Part shown: positions 53,757 through 63,742 of the stretch, in pieces | Layout: every line of letters starts with the position of its first letter | How positions within the stretch are numbered: the first letter of the stretch is position 1 | Source: Candidatus Peregrinibacteria bacterium | GTDB lineage: Bacteria > Patescibacteriota > Gracilibacteria > UBA1369 > UM-FILTER-53-11 | Direction of reading: 5' to 3' | Length of the DNA stretch: 64,000 bases | Assembly: GCA_016186205.1 (NCBI GenBank) | Contig: JACPMA010000003.1 | Location: 62,001-126,000 of the forward strand | Made by a program: the position numbers and the translations under genes | Notes under the pieces: generated by a model | What the model saw: only the letters and a program-made list of their open reading frames with translations | Database searches by the model: none | What the model was told of the DNA's origin: nothing

Positions 53757-56186
53757 CTACCGCCGATTCAGTTTTGGATAAACCTCATCTTGGTATTTCA
53801 CCACAGCGGCCCGTGATTCATCTGTAAGAGGAACCGTGGCAATATCATGCAATTCCTGCTTTAAAACCGCACGCTTGCGGAGAACATGCCGCAAAAGCGC
53901 CATGGCTTCGCCCGGACTCGTATAATCATCAGTAATTTCACTGGCAACACCCAATACATCAATAACGCGCCGGCTTTTGCGTTCCATTTTCGGACTCCAC
54001 GCTTCTTCAATCCTGCCTAAAGGAGCTTGCTCAAATAAAGTATCGCAATCCTCGCGCAATTCTCTTTCTGCATCGTCTTTCCTGTCCTCGCCTTGCCGCA
54101 TCAATTCAACGATTTCATCGCACCGCCTGTCTACTTCAGCCTCAAATCGCGCGCGCTCGGCTTCGCTTGAAAAAGAAGGCTCCGGATACACCGGAGAAAA
54201 TTCTTCCGGCGTTCCATACGGCGGAAGATCTACATATTGTTCATCGCCTGCATCTTCAATGAAATAATAGAAAGCTTTTCCTGGACCGGAAGAACGGGAA
54301 AGTTCTTTGAGCCCTGGATTTTGATTTTCCACCGCGAACACGTGCGTAACGATTCGCGTACCTTTTACATCTTGCGCTTGTAATAAATCAAACAAATTTA
54401 ACTCGGATTCTCCGTCTGTTACAATCACGACTTTTGCTTCTTTCAATGAACGGTGAAAACCTTTTGCGCCCTTAATATCGGCAAAGGCCGTTTCAAGAGC
54501 TAGTTGTATATCCGTACCGCCAAGCGGCGCATCATGGTATGACATATATTTATCCAAAAATCGGCGCGCTTCAGCTTGATTTCTCACGACCATAAGATCA
54601 CCGACTCGGTCTCCAAAAAGCCTTAAGAAAAGCAGATTTTGAAATTCTTTTGTATCTTTCACTGTGGCATCGACCGAATAGCTGTTTAAAGCTGCAAGAA
54701 AAATGGCATTGCGAAGCAGCCAGCGCTGCACAGGATGACCAAATTGATTAACATACATTGACCCGGAAACATCCAAAAGATATTCCTGCGCTTCCATCTG
54801 GCGCTCCACCCCAACTTCTTCCTCCTCCAATTTTTGATCTTCATACCGCACAACGGCAAGATCTCCTTCAGCTAAACGCTGCAGCCAGCCCGGATCGAAT
54901 TCATCAGGAGGAACATCCGGCAAATCGTCAGGGCAATCCGTTGTTTCCATTTCCGGATGCATAGTTACTTCATTGACGCGCTTACGGCGAATTCGTTTGT
55001 CGGTAATCCTTCCAAACCGCGTTGAAAGACTCAAATCAAAAAGCCGAGGGATATTCACGGCCAACTGGAGTAAACCGAACGGCCTGTTGGAATCATAAAG
55101 CGCCCGTCCGAGACGCGCATAATCGTCCTCGGTTTCAAGTCCGTTGAAACGCTCTTCAAAAAACCGCCGTATAACGCCGTTGCCTGCGCGCAGCAAAAAC
55201 CGTCTCGCTTCATTCGCATATCGGTGCACTTCCGCGTTGGCATCCGGCGATTGCCTGCTGATGAATGTAAGCAACGACCGAACCTTTTCAAGCATTCTTT
55301 TATCAGCATGTTCGTTGTTCAAAAACATATGGAGCGTCCACAAGCGCTTGTAAAATTCATCCGGATTTTCTGCTTTCCATTTATCACGCATGGCAACAAC
55401 GAGATTGAGTTCGTCGCGTCCGCCGCTGGTTTTATCCACCAAACCTTCGCTCATGGAGTGATGCACCTCGCGTATGCGCTCACGAAGTTCAAGTTTTGTA
55501 TGTTTAACGGTTGCGACAAAATCCTGCGCTTTTCTCCTGTCCCAGCCTTGAGCCCAAGTCATATATTCTTCATCCGGTATATCGCGGAGAGCCCTCATAG
55601 CTTGTTCGAAATATCTTCCTCTTTTTCTCAAAGAAGAGCATTCGCTCGAACCGCGTGCGATATAAAAATCCGCCATGCGTTTTAAAAGCAGAATCCTCCG
55701 CAAAGGATCCGGCAAACGGTCTTCTTCCATAGCCCTGATGTCTTCGCTTTCAAGCCCTGCAAGAAATTGCGCGTATTGATCTTCAAGTCCGGCAACTTCT
55801 CTATCAAGGCCGGCTGTCTCTTTTTGCAAAGCCGGAAGTTCTTGTTTGCGGTCTTCAAAAAGCTTTTTTTTGAGTTTGGCGAGCATTTCTGCGAGTTCTT
55901 CCGCGCGCATGTAAATACGCTGCGCTTCATGGCTCAACTGATCGCCTTCAAGAATTTTTGCCTCGTCGCGGATTTCTTTTGTCCGCAGTTCAAGACCTTC
56001 TATGAGTTTCCCAAGTTCGTTTTCTTTTCCTTTTTGGACTCTGCGGGCGACAATTTGTTCCTCCAAATCCGCAAGCGCTCGTTCAAACCGGCCTACATCA
56101 CTGCGCAATTGATCAATTGGGGTGCCGGAAGTGACTGTATCTGCATAGCGTGTTAATTCGTCATGAAATTTTTGAAGGTCTTCCAT
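53757..56186 (-). CDS. VWA-domain protein of the MoxR operon
   Basis: 809 residues. A long coiled-coil N-terminus (about 20-150) precedes a helical middle; a von Willebrand A domain starts near 467 with LLDVSGSMYVN (MIDAS DxSxS, Asp about 472), GGTDIQLALE (Thr about 557) and VTDGESE (Asp about 590), a complete metal site. No signal peptide or membrane helix, so cytoplasmic. In MoxR systems the VWA partner bridges the ATPase and its target. It starts 6 bp after the transglutaminase-like gene. Confidence 0.88.
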   Translation of the reverse strand: MEDLQKFHDELTRYADTVTSGTPIDQLRSDVGRFERALADLEEQIVARRVQKGKENELGKLIEGLELRTKEIRDEAKILEGDQLSHEAQRIYMRAEELAEMLAKLKKKLFEDRKQELPALQKETAGLDREVAGLEDQYAQFLAGLESEDIRAMEEDRLPDPLRRILLLKRMADFYIARGSSECSSLRKRGRYFEQAMRALRDIPDEEYMTWAQGWDRRKAQDFVATVKHTKLELRERIREVHHSMSEGLVDKTSGGRDELNLVVAMRDKWKAENPDEFYKRLWTLHMFLNNEHADKRMLEKVRSLLTFISRQSPDANAEVHRYANEARRFLLRAGNGVIRRFFEERFNGLETEDDYARLGRALYDSNRPFGLLQLAVNIPRLFDLSLSTRFGRITDKRIRRKRVNEVTMHPEMETTDCPDDLPDVPPDEFDPGWLQRLAEGDLAVVRYEDQKLEEEEVGVERQMEAQEYLLDVSGSMYVNQFGHPVQRWLLRNAIFLAALNSYSVDATVKDTKEFQNLLFLRLFGDRVGDLMVVRNQAEARRFLDKYMSYHDAPLGGTDIQLALETAFADIKGAKGFHRSLKEAKVVIVTDGESELNLFDLLQAQDVKGTRIVTHVFAVENQNPGLKELSRSSGPGKAFYYFIEDAGDEQYVDLPPYGTPEEFSPVYPEPSFSSEAERARFEAEVDRRCDEIVELMRQGEDRKDDAERELREDCDTLFEQAPLGRIEEAWSPKMERKSRRVIDVLGVASEITDDYTSPGEAMALLRHVLRKRAVLKQELHDIATVPLTDESRAAVVKYQDEVYPKLNRR

Positions 56187-56192
56187 AGATGA

Positions 56193-58301
56193 TTATTTAT
56201 GCTCCTCTTCTTCTCGCATTAATACTTCCACGCGCTGCTGCATCAATCTAAGTTGAATCCGATGGAATTCTTGAAACCCTCGCTCAACCGCCTGTTTATT
56301 GGCTTCCTCAAGGGCTGTTTTCAATGCTTCCCGCGCTTGTGGATCTACGGGTTTTGTTGTTAATTCTCTAAGCGCATCCTCAACCGGTTTGAGTTTATCG
56401 CGCAATGCATCAGCGTCTTCTTTTCTTCCGGCTTTTTCGAGAGCATCCGCTTCGTCTTTCATAAGATCAACGTTTTCCTTCACGGATTGTTGTATTTCCT
56501 GTTTTTGCTGCCCCTCTAATTTTTCCTGCTCTCCTTTCAGCTGATCCATTTCTCCCTGTTCAAGAGCTTGCTGCGCATTTTTCTCTTTCGCTTCTCGTAA
56601 TTTCTTTTCCTGCTCTTTGGCCTTTTTGTGCGGATTCGGTTTCGGCTTAGGCTGCTTTTGCTGCAAATCGGTTTTTTCTTCCCGACAGCTTGTGTCTAGC
56701 GCTTCACCGGCGCCTTCTTCATCTTGCGGCGCAGGAGGCTGCGGATCAATGGTTTGCCATGCAGTTCCATCCCAAATTTCAGCCCATGCGTGTGGGGTTC
56801 CGCTGCCGATTTCCGCTTTGCCGTTTTTAGCTCCGCTCACGCTATGACCGACCACTAAACGCGCTGGAATTCCAGCGCGACGGCAAAGACCGACAAAATA
56901 AGTGCTTGCCACGTCGCAATCGACTTTTTTGAATTCCTCGATTTTCTGAAAATAAGTTTCCGGATTCGACTTATAAATAAAGTTGAATGTGGAATCATTA
57001 GAGTATTCAAGAAATTCCTGCACGTATTCCGCTATTGCTTTGGCGCGTGCTTGCGGAGACAGGCCGGAAACGGATGTTAAAAAAGCGAAAGTTTCAGAGC
57101 ACAAATCGCCTGTGATAATGTCTTCGCTGTGATATGCAGCCGGAGCTTGGACTTTTCCTGCGGATGCGATGTTATGTCTTCCAAATGCAACGCTGAAAGG
57201 CTGCGGTTTTGAACTTTCAAGATACGTGACGCCATGTTCTTCATCATAGGTCATTTTTATGGAATCCGCCGGTTCAAGCGATGTGTAGTCGATGAGATAT
57301 CCTGCTGGCAGAGGCAGCGCTATTTTTCCTCCAATAGACCCGCGCAAAGTATGCTGTCTGGGCACGCTAACGGTCGGATACGGCCTTTCTGTATTGTCTT
57401 CCCGCCATGTAACATTCTCTTTATTAAAACTGTCGAAAACCGTTTGGCGGAAGTATCCGCGAAGAGGAGGTTCAATTGTAAACCAAGGCTCCGGCGCTTC
57501 CTCTCCTTCTTTCACCGCATTGCGCTCATCCATGGATGGCGAAAATTCCTTGCGGTGCTCCGGCGGAAATTGCGGACCTTTAGGATTCGGCGGAGCAGAA
57601 TCATTCAGTCCGGTTTCTACGCCCATTTTGCGCATCAGCTCTTTCAATTGCTCCATAACCGGATCAAAAGCTTGATGCTGGTTTTTATGCTGTTCTTTTG
57701 ATCTGCGTAATTGTTCCTCCAGCTCTTCAAGCTCTTTCTCGCGCTGTTCTTGTTCCGGCGTTTTTGGTTGTACTGGCCCTGGTGATGTTGGCGGCGGAGC
57801 TCCTGTTGATGTAGGAGGAACCGGTGCTGGCCGTGCTGGACCAATAGGCGCAGACATTTGCGGTTGAGCACGCACTGTTCTTACAAATCTCCTGCTATTT
57901 AAAAGAACTTCAAAAGTCAAAAGTAAATCTTGAATTACGCGGGCAGGAACTTCTCCAAAAAATTTCTTGTGCCGAGCAGCTCTTTGCAAAGATTCCTCAA
58001 ATTTAATCTGTGCTTCATGCGCTGAAGCCTCTAACCGAGTTAAACTTCGCTGCAGAGCTTGGCGGCTTCCGACTCTTGCTACCAAAATATTTACAGTCTG
58101 CATTTCATGCAAAACCGCTTCTCGCGCCTCTGCAGTTAAAGGAATTGAACGTTTTGTTAAAAGATCCACAACTTCACGCGCAGTGCCTTGGCCGATGACC
58201 TGCGCGGTTTCGCCAACGCCTGAAGCGGTTTTAAGCGTCTTGCGCGGTCTGCCCAAGGCTGCAATGAATTCTTTTGTAATGGCTGGAGGTTTTGATGGCA
58301 T
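56193..58301 (-). CDS. Soluble transglutaminase-like protein of the MoxR operon
   Basis: 702 residues. A transglutaminase-like domain at about 400-525 has the triad Cys462 (VDCDVASTYFVGLCRRAGIP), His about 502 (GTPHAWAEIWDG) and Asp about 518 (TIDPQPP), so it may be an active thiol protease or cross-linker. It is preceded by a helical region and a Pro-rich linker (150-190) and followed by a long charged coiled coil (545-700). No transmembrane segment, unlike the membrane TGases usual in MoxR-DUF58-TGase clusters. Lies 24 bp after the ATPase gene. Confidence 0.88.
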   Translation of the reverse strand: MPSKPPAITKEFIAALGRPRKTLKTASGVGETAQVIGQGTAREVVDLLTKRSIPLTAEAREAVLHEMQTVNILVARVGSRQALQRSLTRLEASAHEAQIKFEESLQRAARHKKFFGEVPARVIQDLLLTFEVLLNSRRFVRTVRAQPQMSAPIGPARPAPVPPTSTGAPPPTSPGPVQPKTPEQEQREKELEELEEQLRRSKEQHKNQHQAFDPVMEQLKELMRKMGVETGLNDSAPPNPKGPQFPPEHRKEFSPSMDERNAVKEGEEAPEPWFTIEPPLRGYFRQTVFDSFNKENVTWREDNTERPYPTVSVPRQHTLRGSIGGKIALPLPAGYLIDYTSLEPADSIKMTYDEEHGVTYLESSKPQPFSVAFGRHNIASAGKVQAPAAYHSEDIITGDLCSETFAFLTSVSGLSPQARAKAIAEYVQEFLEYSNDSTFNFIYKSNPETYFQKIEEFKKVDCDVASTYFVGLCRRAGIPARLVVGHSVSGAKNGKAEIGSGTPHAWAEIWDGTAWQTIDPQPPAPQDEEGAGEALDTSCREEKTDLQQKQPKPKPNPHKKAKEQEKKLREAKEKNAQQALEQGEMDQLKGEQEKLEGQQKQEIQQSVKENVDLMKDEADALEKAGRKEDADALRDKLKPVEDALRELTTKPVDPQAREALKTALEEANKQAVERGFQEFHRIQLRLMQQRVEVLMREEEEHK

Positions 58302-58325
58302 AAAAAAAATAATTCATATAACTAT

Positions 58326-61300
58326 TTATATTCCTCCGGCACTAACGTCTTGCACTTTGGTTCGGAATGCATTTCTTAACGCTTCTTTTGCCTGCGCAAT
58401 ATCAGACAGCCGTTGCGCGATATCAACAGGAGCATAATCAGCATAATATGCTACAGCCTGTTCTGCTTTACTTAACATCTCATCGGCTTTTTTAAATAAC
58501 TCTTTGCTTCTCACATAATCAGCTACTTCATTAGCATTGGCAGGTGTCAAAGTTGTCATATCCGCCATGCGGAAACCATGGTCAGACAATTCCAATGCTT
58601 GGATTGCGTCTACCCATGCTACGATGCCGTCTGCATATACAGAGAGCTGTGACCCTACAAGGTCACGTTTCGCCTGCTCAATAAAAGCGTCTTCAACGGT
58701 ATAGCGGGAATCCAGCATTGTTAATGATTGTATGTCGGTGAGTTGAAGATCATCTTGCAATACTGTTGCTGCAGCAGTTTCAATCTGGGTAAAATCTCTT
58801 CCTGCTGTCGCAACAACGCTATTCCAGTGGCCGGTGCGCGCGTTAACATATTCACGTACTTTTGCCTGAACCTCATCCTTGAGCTTCGACATCCAATCTG
58901 CTTCAGGCAAACGATTATCTTCAAGTAAAACAGGAATGCCTCCAAACATACCAAGTATTCCTCCATCGTGCATATTCCGCAGCGCATCAACCGGAATATC
59001 ACTGATATATTGTTTCAAATCAGCTTCAAGTTCTGCTAAGACGTCTGCGTTTCCGGCAAGCGGAGAAATCTTTAAGTGCGGCCATCTTTGCGCGAGGGAT
59101 TGCGCTTCGTCGGCTGAACCGACTGTTTCCACATATTTCCGCCGTAGCACATCAAGCGTCAACGGCTGACCCGCGGCTGCCGCAGTGACTTCGGCCATTT
59201 TTGCGCGGCGTTCATCAACCATTTTTGAACTCATGACGTCGCCGATGCCGCCCAAAGACGCTGTAATAGCTGTACGAAGAGGAGCCCAAGCCTGACATTC
59301 TGTTGCAAGCGTTTCTTCAGCCACATCGTGAATATCAATAGATTCGGCTTCGACTCTTTCAGTTTCAAGCTGAACCGTGGCAGCTCCTTGCGTCAACGCT
59401 GCACGGAAAGCAATTACATTATTATCCGAAGGCAACATTCCATTTGCTTGCATAAAAATCTTCAGCATTCCATCATCGGCCATAAACACTGCAACTGCAC
59501 TGTCAAATGAAGATTTTATTGCTGTATGCAGGAGTTTAACGCCTCTATGTTTCACGTTCTTTCTCTCAACCGGACAGACAACCCATTCATCTTTTCCTGT
59601 TTGCAAACTTGAACGGATGGCAGCTGCAATGGCATTTAAAATAAGCTCCTCAAACGATGGATCCCACTCGGCGCCAAGATAAGTTTTAAATTCCCTCACT
59701 AGACCGGCAACCATTTGCTGAAATTCCGGACGGCTGATTAGGCCGCGTTCATCTTGCAAAAGCTGCGTCTGGGCATATTGCGCGAATTCCTGCTTAAGCG
59801 TTGCAGAATCAATGGTTTTTTCTTCATGTCCCATAATTGCGTAACGAACAGACACCATATGCGGCTCGCCGTTTCCAGGAACAATATTAACTTTAACAGT
59901 TGAACCGGGGGCTGCAGCTGCACGGGCATCAGCCGACTTTTGAATATGGGTGCGAATAAGATCTTCCGGAAAACGGTCTTTTTCCGGAACAGAAAAATCA
60001 TCGCTTGAAAGCACATCTTCATAAAGACTGGCAGCTGTATCGGCATATTCAAGCAGTGCATCTCTATCGGCTCCGGAAGTTTGAGGAATAAGCGCTTTTA
60101 ATTTTTCCAAAAATGCCGCCGCGAATTTAAGCATCTGCGTACGATGCTGAACAAGTTTATCAAAAGGAATTTTCCCTTTTAAGCCAAGACTTTCCAACAC
60201 TTTCTGAAAATTGTACAAACCGTTAAGTTCTCTGGCCTGTTTTGCAATTTCTTCAGGCTGGAAAAGCGCTTCATATGCAGCGGCATCGCCGAGAGTGGCA
60301 AGACATGCTGCGCTGATTTCTTCTTGAATATCACCTACTTCTCCTTCAGTCAAAACAGGCCGATATAAAGGAACATCTCTATGATGAAGCATTGCTTCCA
60401 AAACCGTTCTGCGTCCTATTTTTCCATGATGATACTGCCTCACGGCTTCTTGAAATTTTTCAAAGCTGCGTTCAATTTCATTGCGGAAAAGCGATGTTTT
60501 TAATTTTTCAACGTGTTTTTGTCCTTTGTCGGAAAAAACACTTCGCGCCAATTCGGCGCCGCCAATAGAAACAGCATGCGCCAGTAAATAGAGAAATGCC
60601 GAAACCGCTTTTACATAAAGCTCTTCGCCTGTCGGAACCTGGCCTGCAAGCGCTTCGAGCTGATCGAGCCGGCCGCCAAGCACATTTATTTCTGTCGTAG
60701 TTGTCGGAAGATCAAGCGTCTGCGGCTGCTGTGTCACTTTGTCGAAAACCGTATTTACAGCCGTAGTGAGCGCCGCAAAATCACGCGGCACGTTGCGGGC
60801 GCGGCCGGCAATTGCAGGCGTAACCACTGCCCTATAAACAGTTCGGAAAACTTCGTCTTCCACCTTCAATCTCCCAAGCACTTCTTCGTCCTGTCTGTCT
60901 CCTAAAACTCCCATTGCGGATCTATCCGGAATATCCGCGACAACCGGTCCCCTCATCATGAAAAACAATTTCAGTTTATCAAAATCCTCCGGCATAACCG
61001 CAAGCGGCGTTCCCGGATTCTGAATATAGCGCAGCACGGCGATTGCCGGCAGCAAATCAACAAGCATATTCATGGAACGCGGACTTTCTATTTTTGACCG
61101 TCCAATCTTGCCCAAATCTTCCCGCGAGTCATCAAGCGCCTTATGGAATCTATTATAGAATTCTTTAGCAAGCTCCAATAAATCAGTATCGCTTTTCATG
61201 CGCTCGCGAACATAGGAAACGGCTTTCTTTAAAAGTCCAATTTCGCTGAATTGCATGGGCGGCACCGTGAGACCAAGTTTGTTGTGCGGATCTTTTGTTG

Positions 61301-62066
61301 TAACCGATCTGCGCTCCGCTCTTTGCTTGATGATTCTGCCATCTGAAGCTGGACGGCGCGTGCGTTTCGCAGTCCAAAAAATAAACACAAAACGATCAAG
61401 CAAGGCATCGAGTTCGGTTTGGAATTTTGCTCTCAATTGTTCGAGCGTCTTATTTGATGTTAGAACCGCGGTTTCTAATCGTGCCGGATGTTTTACATTT
61501 CCGTCAGGAATTACCCTGTCAAGCAAAACAGAAAGAAGCGCTCCGCGCAGTACGCTCGGCGGAGCATCAAAGCCTTCATCCAAAAGCGCGAATCTGCGCG
61601 GCGCAATTCCTTGCTGAAACTGACGCACCATGGTCATTGCTCCGGTCGCGGGATTTGTGTGCGGAAGATTTGGTCCGGAAACCTCACCGGTTCTCATATC
61701 GGCTGTGAACTGTTTATCAAAAAGGCTCGATTCGCCGGTTCTGTCATCAACAATCCGATCTAACACCATTCTCGCGACAGTACTTTTTGCCGTTCCAGGA
61801 TGCCCGATTACAGCAACGTGCTGGCCTGTAAGCAGAGCTAATTCCAGTTGATCAACAAGATCTTCTCTTTCAATAACGTGCGTGCCGATTTCTTCAAAAA
61901 ATCCGCGGAAATGCTGCGCGGCTCGGTCAAGATTTTCTTTTGTAAATTCCGGTTCCGGTACATCATCGGCGCTCTCTGAAACCGCAGCCGGTGCCGCACC
62001 CGGCCCTGCGCTAACCCAAATCATTCTCGCTGGAAACAGACTGTCCTCAAAAGAAAAATGCCTCAT
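58326..62066 (-). CDS. MoxR-type AAA+ ATPase with very long C-terminal extension
   Basis: 1,246 residues. The AAA+ core is at about 60-320: Walker A GHPGTAKS (88-95), Walker B FALLDE (159-164), sensor TSN near 203 and an arginine finger in ALLDRF (221-226), as in MoxR/RavA ATPases. Usual MoxR is about 320-500 residues; here some 850 more residues, mainly helical with no domain I recognise, follow. MoxR ATPases act as chaperones with VWA partners. First gene of a three-gene operon with its own promoter. Confidence 0.9.
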   Translation of the reverse strand: MRHFSFEDSLFPARMIWVSAGPGAAPAAVSESADDVPEPEFTKENLDRAAQHFRGFFEEIGTHVIEREDLVDQLELALLTGQHVAVIGHPGTAKSTVARMVLDRIVDDRTGESSLFDKQFTADMRTGEVSGPNLPHTNPATGAMTMVRQFQQGIAPRRFALLDEGFDAPPSVLRGALLSVLLDRVIPDGNVKHPARLETAVLTSNKTLEQLRAKFQTELDALLDRFVFIFWTAKRTRRPASDGRIIKQRAERRSVTTKDPHNKLGLTVPPMQFSEIGLLKKAVSYVRERMKSDTDLLELAKEFYNRFHKALDDSREDLGKIGRSKIESPRSMNMLVDLLPAIAVLRYIQNPGTPLAVMPEDFDKLKLFFMMRGPVVADIPDRSAMGVLGDRQDEEVLGRLKVEDEVFRTVYRAVVTPAIAGRARNVPRDFAALTTAVNTVFDKVTQQPQTLDLPTTTTEINVLGGRLDQLEALAGQVPTGEELYVKAVSAFLYLLAHAVSIGGAELARSVFSDKGQKHVEKLKTSLFRNEIERSFEKFQEAVRQYHHGKIGRRTVLEAMLHHRDVPLYRPVLTEGEVGDIQEEISAACLATLGDAAAYEALFQPEEIAKQARELNGLYNFQKVLESLGLKGKIPFDKLVQHRTQMLKFAAAFLEKLKALIPQTSGADRDALLEYADTAASLYEDVLSSDDFSVPEKDRFPEDLIRTHIQKSADARAAAAPGSTVKVNIVPGNGEPHMVSVRYAIMGHEEKTIDSATLKQEFAQYAQTQLLQDERGLISRPEFQQMVAGLVREFKTYLGAEWDPSFEELILNAIAAAIRSSLQTGKDEWVVCPVERKNVKHRGVKLLHTAIKSSFDSAVAVFMADDGMLKIFMQANGMLPSDNNVIAFRAALTQGAATVQLETERVEAESIDIHDVAEETLATECQAWAPLRTAITASLGGIGDVMSSKMVDERRAKMAEVTAAAAGQPLTLDVLRRKYVETVGSADEAQSLAQRWPHLKISPLAGNADVLAELEADLKQYISDIPVDALRNMHDGGILGMFGGIPVLLEDNRLPEADWMSKLKDEVQAKVREYVNARTGHWNSVVATAGRDFTQIETAAATVLQDDLQLTDIQSLTMLDSRYTVEDAFIEQAKRDLVGSQLSVYADGIVAWVDAIQALELSDHGFRMADMTTLTPANANEVADYVRSKELFKKADEMLSKAEQAVAYYADYAPVDIAQRLSDIAQAKEALRNAFRTKVQDVSAGGI

Positions 62067-62094
62067 AGATAAATAGTATGTTAAAAAGGAAGCT

Positions 62095-62123
62095 AATTTA
62101 GCACGCCTTTTAGCTTATGTCAA
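62095..62123 (-). promoter_or_regulatory. Promoter of the MoxR-TGase-VWA operon
   Basis: Minus strand TTGACA (62118-62123), 17 bp, TAAATT (62095-62100). Confidence 0.75.
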
Positions 62124-62151
62124 GGGTTTATAACAGGTAATGTATTCATGA

Positions 62152-62312
62152 GGCGCAGATGGCTGTGTGTATTTTCTTCAAACAGAGGAACGCAGCCCCC
62201 ATTTCAGCCCAGCCCAGATTGCAGGGCTGGGCTTCCAGGGGACGCTCGCCGCATGCGGCTCGCTCTGCTTCCTTAAAACTGTTTTCAGAAAATACACACA
62301 GCCATCTGCGCC
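62152..62312. repeat. 161-bp near-palindromic element 1
   Basis: Outer arms of 26 bp are perfect (62152-62177 against 62287-62312; the left begins GGCGCAGATGGCTGTG) and continue for another 6 matching bases after a 2-base mismatch. Inside, AGCCCAGCCC (62206-62215) pairs with GGGCTGGGCT (62224-62233). There is no convincing gene; it may be a MITE-like element or a structured RNA. Confidence 0.8.
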
Positions 62313-62330
62313 GAATACAATAATAGAAAA

Positions 62331-62509
62331 TATCAGGCTGGCAGCTCCGGTTGCTTTCCAGAGGAAGCTCTTGAGCCGCGCGCAGTATGAAGAGTTACGG
62401 CTGATCGCGCGGCGAGAGCGCAGCGAGGCCTCGAGAAAAAAGATGGGAATTATGTAGAAGTAGGCCGAAGCGGTTCCGAAGGAAAGCACCGGATGCTGCC
62501 AGCCTGATA
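62331..62509. repeat. 179-bp near-palindromic element 2
   Basis: Perfect 15-bp ends TATCAGGCTGGCAGC (62331-62345) and GCTGCCAGCCTGATA (62495-62509). The arms continue with small gaps (CCGG and GCTTTCC on both sides). It lies 18 bp from element 1. Together they fill 62067-62521, where no protein gene is supported. Confidence 0.8.
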
Positions 62510-62521
62510 CCTAATATAAAC

Positions 62522-63373
62522 TCAGTGGTTTCTTTCGCTATCCAGAAGCAAATCGAGCCGCTTTTGGTTTTCCTTCATTTTTAACAGATGGGAGACGAAT
62601 ACATATCCCACCACCAAATACGGCACCATTATAAATGTCCAGTTCATCTCTAAAAAAATGTTGTAAACCGCATGAAGGCCGACTGCGAGTGTCAGTCCCT
62701 CAAGCATCTTTTCTTCATGGAATAATTCGGCGGTTTTCCATTTAAAAACTTTGTGATACCAATCCCACCACGTGTGCCGGTTATCATGTAATTCTTTTTG
62801 CAAAAGAGGCTTCGCAAAATGCGCGACTCCATAGTAATAGCCGAAAATCGCCGAGAAAAGCACGTGCGCAAAAGTGGAAAAAACCGCTCGGAAAAGAAAT
62901 GGAACAAGCAGATGCTCCGGCCCCTGTTTTGACCAAATCGTATAAAAGTACAGAATATTTTCCGTGAATGCGAATCCGAGCGCAGCGAGAATCGAAAACA
63001 TAATCGCGTCGTCTATGTGGCGGAGGCGTTTGTCGTCAACAGCGTGCACGCAGGACATTTTCATCACCTCTTCAATCACCCCGATAAACGCAAAAGCGAT
63101 AATGACCGAAAGCGGAATCATCACAAAACCTTCGATGCCGATGAGGTCATTTTCAAAATTCTTTGAATAGGCGAGGATATTGATTCCTGGAAAATATTTC
63201 CAGAGCCATTTATAGAGAAGGATCGGGAAAACCGCGAGCGCGCCGATGCCAAAAGTTAGAATTGTATGGCGGCGGTCTTCCGGCTGCTTTTTAAAAAAAA
63301 TGTATCCCCATGTTCCTGCAGGAAATGCGGCAAGAAATGCACTGGCAGCCACAATTTGGAAAAAAGAAGACAT
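62522..63373 (-). CDS. PrsW-like intramembrane protease
   Basis: 283 residues from the ATG at 63373. About eight membrane helices. PrsW-family motifs are visible: IGVIEEVMKM (Glu-Glu-x-x-Lys), GFAFTENILYF, HVLFSAIFGYYYG and a late GLHAVYNIFLE; the Glu and His residues form the predicted active site. PrsW-type proteases cut membrane proteins such as anti-sigma factors; the substrate is unknown here. Alone, between the palindromes and a toxin-antitoxin pair. Confidence 0.85.
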   Translation of the reverse strand: MSSFFQIVAASAFLAAFPAGTWGYIFFKKQPEDRRHTILTFGIGALAVFPILLYKWLWKYFPGINILAYSKNFENDLIGIEGFVMIPLSVIIAFAFIGVIEEVMKMSCVHAVDDKRLRHIDDAIMFSILAALGFAFTENILYFYTIWSKQGPEHLLVPFLFRAVFSTFAHVLFSAIFGYYYGVAHFAKPLLQKELHDNRHTWWDWYHKVFKWKTAELFHEEKMLEGLTLAVGLHAVYNIFLEMNWTFIMVPYLVVGYVFVSHLLKMKENQKRLDLLLDSERNH

Positions 63374-63474
63374 AACTGGTTTATTTATATTATTATAACA
63401 TAAAATTTGCAGTTTTGCATTGACTACATTTTGAAATTTGGGTAAACTTAAGATGAACATAATTTCAAAATCTT

Positions 63475-63741
63475 ATGGCAATGCATGCAATTTCCGTAAA
63501 AGAATTACGCGACAAACTTCCTGTCATCAGGAGCGAGCTAAAAAAGGGGGAGTCATTTTTGATTATTTATAAAAGCAAACCCATTGCGGAGCTTAAACCA
63601 ATTGTTGACTTATCAAAATACGAAGAGGCAACCGATGAACAAATTGAAAGGGCTGCAACAGAGGATTTGAATAAATTCCTCCCTCCTATTACAAAAGAAG
63701 AATACGATTATTATATGTCATTACCACCTCTCAAAGAATAA
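63475..63741 (+). CDS. Phd/YefM-type antitoxin
   Basis: 88 residues. HAISVKELRDKLPVIRSELK...FLIIYKSKPIAELKPI is the Phd/YefM DNA-binding domain; the acidic C-terminus (TKEEYDYYMSLPPLKE) would bind and block the toxin. One base separates its stop from the toxin ATG. Such antitoxins also repress their operon. Confidence 0.85.
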   Translation: MAMHAISVKELRDKLPVIRSELKKGESFLIIYKSKPIAELKPIVDLSKYEEATDEQIERAATEDLNKFLPPITKEEYDYYMSLPPLKE

Positions 63742-63742
63742 T

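Noticed and set aside
62167-62489. Small protein genes on either strand across the long palindromes
   Set aside because: Both frames run through inverted-repeat arms, so their sequences mirror each other; no family is recognised and no promoter fits.
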